DNA of 64,000 bases, taken from positions 4,216,001-4,280,000 of the forward strand of contig NZ_JALJWH010000001.1 in NCBI RefSeq assembly GCF_024168825.1, written 5' to 3'. The translations under genes and the position numbers were made by a program. The notes under the pieces are model-generated. The model worked only from the letters and a program-made list of their open reading frames with translations. It had not been told where the DNA came from and made no database searches. Shown here piece by piece: positions 35,982 through 43,566 of this stretch. Every line of letters begins with the position of its first letter. The stretch's first letter is position 1. The stretch comes from Paenarthrobacter sp. A20. Its GTDB lineage: Bacteria > Actinomycetota > Actinomycetes > Actinomycetales > Micrococcaceae.

Positions 35982-36568
35982 GCCTCTACCTCTCGAAGGG
36001 TCTCGTTCTGTTCAACATACGTTGCGCCGGTTTCCGGACATACCCAGTTCTCACCGCTGCGCTGCAGCGGGAAACCAGCTTTGCCGACCCAACCGTGGCG
36101 CTTGGCCGGAACTCCGACCATCAGGGCAAAATCAGGGACATCCTTGGCCACGACGGCTCCGGCGGCAACTGTGGCCCACCGACCAATGGTTACTGGAGCG
36201 ACGCAGACGGCACGGGCACCGATTGATGCACCTTCACGAATAGTGACGCCTACCGGCTCCCAATCGTGAGCGCTCTTCAAGCTGCCATCCGGGCTGACCG
36301 CACGGGGGTAGGTGTCGTTTGTCAGCACTACGGCCGGGCCGATGAAAACTCCGGCTTCAAGTACCGCGGGCTCGTAGACAAGTGCATAGTTCTGGACCTT
36401 GCAGTTGTCCCCCATCTTGACCCCAGTGCCGATATAGGCACCCCGTCCTACGATGCAATTGACGCCCAATTCGGCCTGCTCGCGGACTTGGGCCAGATGC
36501 CAAATCTTTGATCCATCACCAATTACCGCCTTGTCTGAAACATCGGCGCTCTCCGCAACCACTATCAC
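35978..36568 (-). CDS. Left-handed beta-helix acetyltransferase (WbpD/WlbB-like)
   Basis: 196 residues from GTG 36568, chosen because AGGAAGGA at 36578-36585 lies nine bases upstream; a TTG start at 36604 would add 12 residues. Hexapeptide repeats (VIGDGSKIWHLAQV, NCIVGRGAYIGTGVKMGDN) form a beta helix. The C-terminal WVCPETGATYVE is characteristic of WbpD/WlbB. It probably acetylates the 3-amino group of the UDP-sugar made by the next two enzymes, using acetyl-CoA. It is the first gene of a three-gene operon and overlaps the aminotransferase by four bases. Confidence 0.9.
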   Translation of the reverse strand: MIVVAESADVSDKAVIGDGSKIWHLAQVREQAELGVNCIVGRGAYIGTGVKMGDNCKVQNYALVYEPAVLEAGVFIGPAVVLTNDTYPRAVSPDGSLKSAHDWEPVGVTIREGASIGARAVCVAPVTIGRWATVAAGAVVAKDVPDFALMVGVPAKRHGWVGKAGFPLQRSGENWVCPETGATYVEQNETLREVEA

Positions 36569-36577
36569 CGGTGAAGG

Positions 36578-36585
36578 TCCTTCCT
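36578..36585 (-). promoter_or_regulatory. Ribosome binding site deciding the WbpD-like start
   Basis: AGGAAGGA on the minus strand, nine bases before GTG 36568. It favours the shorter acetyltransferase. Confidence 0.65.
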
Positions 36586-36790
36586 CATTGAGCACACGCG
36601 ACAACGAGATTCATCTTAGCCGAGACACCATGCCCCAGCGTCAAGCTCACCAGCGTAGTGGCCCAGCCCGGGTTGTCCACATACGCCGCACCGGGTGCTG
36701 CGGTCCCGGCTCCAAGCCCATAACGTCGGCCGTAGTGTTCAGGCCAGCGAGGGTCAAGACCACCCATTGATGAGGCGGGAGAGGGAAGCA

Positions 36791-39700
36791 ATGACATTGG
36801 AGTGCACATTGGTACGCGGCCCCGTTGCCGCGGAGCCCCCCACTCCGGAGGAACTAACCATCGCGGTTCCTGCCGGCACGTCCGGCGCCCATCTTGAATC
36901 CATTCTCATGCGCGAACGTGGAACTGGCAGGTTATTCGTCAAGGGACAGGATCTATCCACCCTTACGGTTGGCATACCGCCCCTGGTGTCAGGCGTTGTC
37001 ATAGTGGATGGCACCGTGCAGAAGCGCGACTTTGGACCGGAGTGCATGTCTTTGATACTTCTTACCCACTCCGGCCCCAGCGCAGGTAAGGTCTTCCGGA
37101 TTCAACGCGGCCGGTTCCGATTAGGCAGGGGTCCGGTCGATCTCTCGGTACCAGATCCGGGCATGTCCCGGGAGCACGCCGTCCTGGAGGTATCCAGCAC
37201 CTCCCTCACTTTAACGGACGTCGAGGCTGCCAACCCGGTCCTCGTGGATGAACAGCCCATCCGCCACATGTCAGTTACCTCCGAATCAACGATCCGGTGC
37301 GGCAACTCCACGTTCACAGTCTCCGCCGAAAGCGGTCCACTTCTGGATATTTCAACCAATGCCGGCCGCTCCGTGGAAGAGGCCCTGGAGGTATCGCATG
37401 CGGGAAAATCCGGAAACCGTGCGGCCGTGATCCTGACGGCGGGGCTGCCCTTGATTGCCGGGATCGGACTGGCTGTTGCCACGGGGATGTGGATGTACTT
37501 GGGTTTCACAGCCATCTCGGCAGTAAGCCTCCTTGTCCCATTCCTCACTGGCCGCAAAAGCCGACGGGAGTGCAGACTCGCTGTAGCGCGCGCGGCGCGG
37601 GAAGATGCTGACCGGCGCCGTCGGTGCTCGCCGTCTGCCGCAGAGCTGGTGCTTGCTGCGCATGGTAGGTCCGGGGCCTTAGGCAGGCCGATTGCTGAAA
37701 CAGCCCAGGAGCCGGCTGTTTCAGCAGCACTGCTGGGTTCATCATCACAATCAGGAGGTGAGCCGTCAGGGGTATGGATCCGGCTCGGCACAGCGGAAGA
37801 GTCGGCGAACATCCGATTGGCTCCCGATGATCCCCTGTTCAGTCCGCCAACAATCGGCTTTGTGCCAGTGACGTTGGATCCACGGCATGCTGAGGTAACT
37901 CTGCGGGGGCCGAACAGTCACGTGGACGCCGTGCTCCGTTTCATGGTGATGCAGCTTGCCGCATACCCCTGCGCGGCAGAGTCCGCTGTCATTTTTCTTG
38001 GACGCCTCGGGAGGCTGCCCATGAGCGCCAGATTCCTGCCTGAAGTGATTCTTACGACCAATCCTGAGGCCGCTCTCGCTGCCCTTGACCACCTGAAAAA
38101 CAGCCCGGACGGCCGGCTGATCGTGCTGGACCATCCGGGCTGTCAAGACGACGTCCTTACCGCCGTCGTCAATTCAGCTCGTCTGGCAGGGTGGCAAGTA
38201 GTGCGTTGCGGGACATCGGCCGAACGGGCTGGACCCCTCGTCGAAATTTCGCAGTCCGGGACAACGGGCTATTTGGAGTTTGGCGGCGAGCGCCGGACTT
38301 TCGTTCCGGATCTGGTCCCTGAGGGAGTCTTCGACGCATTCTGCCGAAATCTGGCGTCGATACCCCGCCCTGACAGTGCCGGCATCGGCCGTAATGTTCC
38401 TCTCCGATGCTCCCTGACCGATCTGCTTCCACTCGGACCACGAAGGATCCTCCTTCGTTGGGAACAGACCGCAATGCTGGACGGACTTTCGGCTGTGCTG
38501 GGCCAGGGCCCGGGAGGGTGGGTTGGATTTGATTTAAAACTCGACGGTCCCCACCTGCTGGTTGCCGGGACCACCGGATCCGGAAAGTCGGAACTTCTCA
38601 GGACGCTCGTCGCTTCAATAGCGCTGAGCTATTCTCCCGCCCATACAACGTTCCTGTTTTTTGATTTCAAAGGCGGTTCAGGGCTGCGGCCACTTTCCGG
38701 ACTGCCACACTGTGTCGGCCTCCTGACGGACCTCGGCAGGCACCATCTGGATCGTGCGTTGGCTTCCCTTCGCGGAGAGGTCAGGCATCGCGAGGAACTG
38801 TTCGCAGCGGCAGGTGTCACGGATCTAACCCAATATCGCCACGCCGCTTCGGACGAGTTTCCTCCCATCCCGCATCTTGTGTTGGTGATCGACGAATTCC
38901 GCATGCTGATAGACCAGGCCCCCGGCGCTCTTAGTGAACTCATGAGAGTCGCTGCCATCGGCCGCTCCCTTGGCATTCATCTGGTGATGGCCACGCAAAG
39001 GCCACAAGGAGCCCTGACCGCAGATATCCGGGCAAACGTCACCTCAAGTATCGCCCTTCGAGTGCAATCGGAGACTGAGTCCGTGGACATCATCAATTCC
39101 AAGGCCGCTGCCTCGATACGTGCGGACACGCCGGGGCGGGCATACCTGGCACGGGCTTCGGGCAGGCCGGAAGAATTCCAGACTGCGTCCCTGGCCATTT
39201 CCAGCGATTCCACGGCACCCGAGGGGCGGGGGGAAATCTCGCGGGATCTTGTCCGTTCGGCCGGGGATGCCCTGCACCGCCGCTCCGAGGCGCAATCGGT
39301 GTCAAACCGCCAAAGTGGCCTTTCCGATGCTGGTGTCCAACAGCTCACGGCTGCCGTCCTGGATGCATGGGGTCGGGTGGGCAGCCCCCTCCCGAGACAT
39401 CCTGTAGCTGTGCCACTGCCCTCGCTGATCCGATGGCATGAGGAGCTTCCAGGCTCGGATGAATCCCCACAACCAGCCACACTTTGGGCAGTAGGGCCGT
39501 TGGCCTTGATTGACAGACCGGCCCGCCAAATCGTGGAGCCTCTGCTGTGGCTGCCGGCCGAGCACGGCCATCTGGCAATGATCGGCAGTCCCTCAGGGGG
39601 AATGCACAACTGCTTCAGAGCCGTCTCTGCCATGTTGGCAATACACGGGCCTCAACCACACATGTACATCCTGGATGGGGCCGGGATACTGGGCGACTTC

Positions 39701-40933
39701 GATGGCTGGGAAGGAGTCGGCGCCAAGGCGGGGCTGCACGAGTTGCCTCTCGCGGTCAGTGTCCTGAGGCGCCTGTCAGAGGAAATGGACCATCGGCGAA
39801 GAGCCAATGAAGCCACCCGGACCAAACCACTGGCGTTAATGATCACGGGGTGGTGCTCGTGGGCAACCGCGTTCCGGTCCGGACCTTCAGCGTGGGCAGA
39901 GGGTGTCCTGCAGGATATCGTGAGGGACGGCTGCCCCTTGGGCATCACAGTGTTGATTTGTGGCGACCGGGAACTGGTCAGCTCACGCTTTTTTGCGGCG
40001 ATACAGAGTCGTGCCTATTTCCCTCTCGGGTCCACGGAAGAATCGAGGTTCCACTGGCCGCGCCTTCCGGACGTGGAACCACTTCCGGGCCGCGCCATAA
40101 CCACGGGCAGCTTCGTCGGAGGAGAGCTCACCGTCACACATTTTCGTGAAGCTCCGGACATAGGAAGTTGGCCGTTCGCGAACATCACGTCATCGGAACC
40201 TCCGTTCCGCCTAAGGCCCCTCCCGGGTCGCCTCAGCGAACACGAATTCCGCGACCGGCTGGAGACGTTCGAGGCTCAGCGGATGCGTGCAGGTCAGGGT
40301 TCCGCATCGTGGTCCGATCAACGTGGCGCCACAAGCGGGCCGGGCCATCCTGAAGGCAGCTCGGGGGCGCAACTCTGGGTCGGCGTTGGAGGTGACGAAG
40401 CCATCCCTCTGTCGTTGCCCCTCCGTTTACACGCTGTCACCGTTATCCTCGGAAGCCCTCTCTCCGGGAAGAGCTCAACGCTGGCCTCCCTCCACAACCT
40501 AAATCCCTCTGTTCCATGGGTCTTCCCAACCGTTGGAACTTCCCCTGCCCCGTTTTGGGCGTCAGTCGCACGAAAGGCAGCCGAAGGAGGCCTGAACCCC
40601 AACAGCATTCTGCTGGTAGACGACGCTGACTCTTTGGACAAGCAAGGCCGCCAGGCTCTCGCCAGCTTGGTGGAAGGCGTCCGCGGCGTCGTCCTGACGG
40701 CCACTCCAGGGCCTGCACTGGTCCAGCAACTGCCACTTGTCCGGGAAGTGCAAACCTGGCGCACGGGTTTGGTCCTGGCACCGCGAACACCCCACGATGG
40801 CGAACTCCTTGGTGTCCGTCTTGAAGTCGACCGGACAGCCCACGCTGGTCGCGGCTATCTCGTGAACGGAGCTGATGTGCAACCGTTTCAAGGAGTGCTG
40901 GGAACGGGCTTTCCGCCCCAGGTGCAAGCATGA
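36791..40933 (+). CDS. FHA-FtsK/SpoIIIE ATPase resembling EssC/EccC
   Basis: 1380 residues from ATG 36791 (GAGGGA upstream). The order is an N-terminal domain (~1-95), an FHA domain (~97-185; FRLGRG, PGMSREHAVLE), two spans (~215-260), a linker, then three RecA-like modules. The first has an intact Walker A (G-T-T-G-S-G-K-S-E, near 592-600) and Walker B (LVLVIDEF, ~697). The second is degenerate (G-S-P-S-G-G-M-H). The third has G-S-P-L-S-G-K-S-S near 1220. This layout is that of Firmicutes EssC type VII secretion motors. No WXG100 protein or other T7SS component is nearby, so its substrate is unknown. It is probably membrane-bound. Confidence 0.88.
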   Translation: MTLECTLVRGPVAAEPPTPEELTIAVPAGTSGAHLESILMRERGTGRLFVKGQDLSTLTVGIPPLVSGVVIVDGTVQKRDFGPECMSLILLTHSGPSAGKVFRIQRGRFRLGRGPVDLSVPDPGMSREHAVLEVSSTSLTLTDVEAANPVLVDEQPIRHMSVTSESTIRCGNSTFTVSAESGPLLDISTNAGRSVEEALEVSHAGKSGNRAAVILTAGLPLIAGIGLAVATGMWMYLGFTAISAVSLLVPFLTGRKSRRECRLAVARAAREDADRRRRCSPSAAELVLAAHGRSGALGRPIAETAQEPAVSAALLGSSSQSGGEPSGVWIRLGTAEESANIRLAPDDPLFSPPTIGFVPVTLDPRHAEVTLRGPNSHVDAVLRFMVMQLAAYPCAAESAVIFLGRLGRLPMSARFLPEVILTTNPEAALAALDHLKNSPDGRLIVLDHPGCQDDVLTAVVNSARLAGWQVVRCGTSAERAGPLVEISQSGTTGYLEFGGERRTFVPDLVPEGVFDAFCRNLASIPRPDSAGIGRNVPLRCSLTDLLPLGPRRILLRWEQTAMLDGLSAVLGQGPGGWVGFDLKLDGPHLLVAGTTGSGKSELLRTLVASIALSYSPAHTTFLFFDFKGGSGLRPLSGLPHCVGLLTDLGRHHLDRALASLRGEVRHREELFAAAGVTDLTQYRHAASDEFPPIPHLVLVIDEFRMLIDQAPGALSELMRVAAIGRSLGIHLVMATQRPQGALTADIRANVTSSIALRVQSETESVDIINSKAAASIRADTPGRAYLARASGRPEEFQTASLAISSDSTAPEGRGEISRDLVRSAGDALHRRSEAQSVSNRQSGLSDAGVQQLTAAVLDAWGRVGSPLPRHPVAVPLPSLIRWHEELPGSDESPQPATLWAVGPLALIDRPARQIVEPLLWLPAEHGHLAMIGSPSGGMHNCFRAVSAMLAIHGPQPHMYILDGAGILGDFDGWEGVGAKAGLHELPLAVSVLRRLSEEMDHRRRANEATRTKPLALMITGWCSWATAFRSGPSAWAEGVLQDIVRDGCPLGITVLICGDRELVSSRFFAAIQSRAYFPLGSTEESRFHWPRLPDVEPLPGRAITTGSFVGGELTVTHFREAPDIGSWPFANITSSEPPFRLRPLPGRLSEHEFRDRLETFEAQRMRAGQGSASWSDQRGATSGPGHPEGSSGAQLWVGVGGDEAIPLSLPLRLHAVTVILGSPLSGKSSTLASLHNLNPSVPWVFPTVGTSPAPFWASVARKAAEGGLNPNSILLVDDADSLDKQGRQALASLVEGVRGVVLTATPGPALVQQLPLVREVQTWRTGLVLAPRTPHDGELLGVRLEVDRTAHAGRGYLVNGADVQPFQGVLGTGFPPQVQA

Positions 40934-40951
40934 TTCGCCAGCGCAGTTGCC

Positions 40952-41452
40952 TTAGAGGACCCCGGGCGTACCGCCTGTGCGTGATGCGTAAGCAATAACG
41001 TCCTTGTGGAAGAGGAAGACGATCGCCGCAATTGCAGGGACGACCATCGCGAGGCCCTGCAGTACCAGCCCGGCGGTCATAGTGGGGAACCCAATGGTTA
41101 GGACAAACAGCTGGGCCACCAGCGCCGCCGCCCGCGTCCATCGATATCCGCGGAACAGGAAATGGCCCACTGCGAACAACCACGCCGAGAAAGCCAGGAG
41201 GAGCCCCAGAGTAAAGACAGCTCCCCAAAAAGTCAGCACCGGCGCCCCGGTGAGGAGTTCGAACGCGTACCACGCGGCGGCACCTAGGAGAGCGAGGGCT
41301 TCCAACAGGACTACGGCGGAAATCACGAGGACGCCCCGGGGTCGGTGACTGCCGCCCGGGCCGCTGGTTTTGTGGTGCGCCTGCACATCTGAATCGTCCC
41401 TAGGCTCCGGTCCGGAGGCGGGTTGGGCGGGGTTTACGGGAGGTCTTGACAC
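40952..41452 (-). CDS. Small membrane protein, four spans, unknown function
   Basis: 166 residues: a Pro/Gly/His-rich cytoplasmic N-terminus (~45 residues) followed by four hydrophobic spans between ~45 and 150. The gene converges on the FHA-FtsK gene with an 18-base spacer and diverges from whiB1. No recognised domain or motif was found. Its role is unknown; partnership with the neighbouring ATPase is not supported because the strands differ. Confidence 0.7.
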   Translation of the reverse strand: MSRPPVNPAQPASGPEPRDDSDVQAHHKTSGPGGSHRPRGVLVISAVVLLEALALLGAAAWYAFELLTGAPVLTFWGAVFTLGLLLAFSAWLFAVGHFLFRGYRWTRAAALVAQLFVLTIGFPTMTAGLVLQGLAMVVPAIAAIVFLFHKDVIAYASRTGGTPGVL

Positions 41453-41690
41453 ACTGGCACACTACCGGACATAGTCGTCTAGCAGTGAGGGCACTGGCGG
41501 CTGATGTGATGCATCGCTCACGGATTCCGGGCATTTCGACCACTAACACCCCTTGTTTACAAGGCGTTAACATGAAACGCTTGACTCAGACGACCAAGGG
41601 GGCCCATGCGGGCCCCTTTCCTTTGGAGCCTCTCGTGAATGTTTTCACAAAAGGCCTATCTAGTTCTCACGAATGGAGTGACTGATCAGC
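41453..41690 (+). promoter_or_regulatory. Long whiB1 leader with hairpin and small open frame
   Basis: 238 bases without a long gene. A GC-rich hairpin at about 41596-41618 (AAGGGG(G)CCC / GGGCCCCTT) lies ~75 bases before whiB1. A 37-codon frame starts at ATG 41572 and ends at 41685, five bases before the whiB1 ATG. Attenuation or translation-coupled control is possible. The promoter positions could not be assigned. Confidence 0.4.
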
Positions 41691-41939
41691 ATGGATTGGC
41701 GTAATCGCGCAGCCTGCCTCGACAAGGACCCGGAGCTCTTCTTCCCAGTCGGCAACACCGGACCCGCACTTCTGCAGATCGAGGAAGCCAAAAGCGTCTG
41801 CCGCCGCTGCCCCGTCGTGGACACCTGCTTGCAGTGGGCTTTGGAGTCCGGACAAGACGCCGGTGTTTGGGGCGGCATGAGTGAAGACGAACGTCGGGCC
41901 CTCAAGCGTCGCGCCGCCCGCGCACGCCGCGCTTCCTAG
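41691..41939 (+). CDS. whiB1: WhiB1-like iron-sulfur transcription factor
   Basis: 82 residues. Four cysteines (C9, C37, C40, C46) bind a 4Fe-4S cluster that reacts with nitric oxide in WhiB1. GVWGG at 58-62 contacts sigma factor region 4, and the C-terminus is a basic RRALKRRAARARRA that binds DNA. The adjacent pdtaS gene, converging from the other side, reproduces the mycobacterial Rv3219/Rv3220c pair. It is probably an essential regulator. Its leader region is unusual (see the separate entry). Confidence 0.95.
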   Translation: MDWRNRAACLDKDPELFFPVGNTGPALLQIEEAKSVCRRCPVVDTCLQWALESGQDAGVWGGMSEDERRALKRRAARARRAS

Positions 41940-41954
41940 ACCTCAGGATCAAGG

Positions 41955-41985
41955 AAGGCCGCGGACCATTTCGGTCCGCGGCCTT
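41955..41985. terminator. Terminator between whiB1 and pdtaS
   Basis: A 13-bp perfect stem (AAGGCCGCGGACC / GGTCCGCGGCCTT) and a short loop, followed by TCTCTTT on the plus strand. It lies between convergent genes. Confidence 0.85.
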
Positions 41986-41989
41986 TCTC

Positions 41990-42025
41990 TTTAAGCCAAG
42001 CGTCAGCTTTTAAGCCAAGCTTCAG
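41990..42025. repeat. Two 17-bp direct repeats, 19-bp period
   Basis: TTTAAGCCAAGCGTCAG at 41990-42006 and TTTAAGCCAAGCTTCAG at 42009-42025, differing at one base. They sit between the whiB1 terminator and the pdtaS stop. Confidence 0.8.
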
Positions 42026-42065
42026 TGGTGCGCTCTCCCGGGTAGTTGAGGGACCATCCGAAGTC

Positions 42066-43535
42066 CTACGCGCGCGCCAGGTTCAAGACGATTTCGACGG
42101 CGGTGCCCCCTCCGTCGCGTGGGCTCCACTGGATGGATCCACCGAGCTCGCTTGTCACCAACGTGCGGACGATCTGCAAGCCCAGGCCCTCCGTGTACTG
42201 TCCGTCCGGCAGCCCCACGCCGTCGTCGGCGATTGTCACGGTCAGAAATTCGTCGTTGCCGTCGCCATCTGCCCGATCTGCCAACAGCCACACCGTACCC
42301 GTACGGCCCTCAAGGCCATGCTCCACGGCGTTGGTAACAAGTTCGTTGATCACCAACGCCAGAGGGGTGGCAAAATCACTGGGCAACTCGCCGAACATCC
42401 CCGAGCGCTCGGTTCGCACCTGTTGGGACGGTGACGCGACTTCGGCAGACAGCCGGAACTGACGCCCAATCAGTTCGTCAAAATCGACACTCTGCGTTAG
42501 CCCCTGGGAAAGGGTCTCGTGCACCAGCGCGATGGTGGCCACGCGTCGCATCGCTTGTTCCAGACCCTGCTTAGCTTCGTCGCTGACCATGCGCCGCGAT
42601 TGCATGCGCAGCAGGGCCGCCACAGTTTGAAGATTGTTCTTTACCCTGTGATGGATTTCCCGGATGGTGGCGTCCTTGGTGACGAGCTCCATTTCCCTTC
42701 GCCTCAATTCCGAGACGTCACGGCACAAGACAAGGGCACCGAATCGATGCTGCTCATCTCGCAAAGGAATGGCCCGCAGGGAAAGACTGACGCCCCTTGA
42801 TTCAATCTCGCTGCGCCAAGGCATTCGGCCGGTGACGACCAACGGCAGTGTCTCGTCCACCATGCGGCGGTCCTTGAGGAGGCCAGCTGTCACTTCCGCC
42901 AGAGACCGGCCCTCGAGTGACTCAACTTCACCGAGTCGGCGGAAGGCAGAGACGCCATTCGGGCTGGCATACTGGACGATGCCTTCGGCATCGAGCCTGA
43001 TAAGGCCGTCCCCTACACGCGGCGCTCCTCGCCGAGAACCCGTCGGAGAAGCGAAATCGGGCCACAGCCCGAGGGTTCCCATCCGCAAGAGGTCATACGC
43101 GCACTGGCGGTACGTCAGTTCCAGCCTTGAAGGCATGCGGGAGCTGGACAGGTCCATGTGGGACGTGACAACCGCGAGTGTCCTGCCGTTGCGCACCATG
43201 GGGACAGCTTCAACCCGAAGCGCCATCTCGCTGCTCCAGCTTGTCTCGCTGGAACGTTCGATGGAACGGCTGTTCCATGCCTTGTCCACCAAGGGGCGGA
43301 GGTCAGATCGGATGCCCTCCCCCACGAAGTCCGCGTGGAACACCGTATGGGATGTCGACGGACGAACGTGGGCGAGGGCGATGTACCCAAACTCCGGATG
43401 CGGGAACCACAGCGCGAGGTCCGCGAAAGCCAAGTCAGCGACCATCTGCCAGTCACCGACGAGGAGGTGCAGCCATTCGGCATCGCCAGGCCCGAAATCA
43501 GCGTGTTCCCTGATGGGGTCTGTAAAGATTGCCAC
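42066..43535 (-). CDS. pdtaS: PdtaS-type sensor histidine kinase
   Basis: 489 residues: GAF-like (about 1-165) and PAS (about 170-275) sensor domains, then an HWE/HisKA_2 kinase. The phosphoacceptor His is in REIHHRVKNNLQTVAAL (H295/H296). N-box LVINELVTNAVEHG and G-box DGVGLP follow. No membrane span, so the kinase is cytosolic. PdtaS phosphorylates the antiterminator-type regulator PdtaR, whose gene is not in this window. It shares the converging arrangement with whiB1 known from M. tuberculosis. Confidence 0.92.
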   Translation of the reverse strand: MAIFTDPIREHADFGPGDAEWLHLLVGDWQMVADLAFADLALWFPHPEFGYIALAHVRPSTSHTVFHADFVGEGIRSDLRPLVDKAWNSRSIERSSETSWSSEMALRVEAVPMVRNGRTLAVVTSHMDLSSSRMPSRLELTYRQCAYDLLRMGTLGLWPDFASPTGSRRGAPRVGDGLIRLDAEGIVQYASPNGVSAFRRLGEVESLEGRSLAEVTAGLLKDRRMVDETLPLVVTGRMPWRSEIESRGVSLSLRAIPLRDEQHRFGALVLCRDVSELRRREMELVTKDATIREIHHRVKNNLQTVAALLRMQSRRMVSDEAKQGLEQAMRRVATIALVHETLSQGLTQSVDFDELIGRQFRLSAEVASPSQQVRTERSGMFGELPSDFATPLALVINELVTNAVEHGLEGRTGTVWLLADRADGDGNDEFLTVTIADDGVGLPDGQYTEGLGLQIVRTLVTSELGGSIQWSPRDGGGTAVEIVLNLARA

Positions 43536-43566
43536 TGCACCTCCATTTGCGACGCCGGGTGTTGCC

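Noticed and set aside
36605..36790. Possible WXG100 gene upstream of the EssC-like ATPase
   Set aside because: No ~100-residue helical frame with W-x-G was found in the 186-base spacer on either strand.
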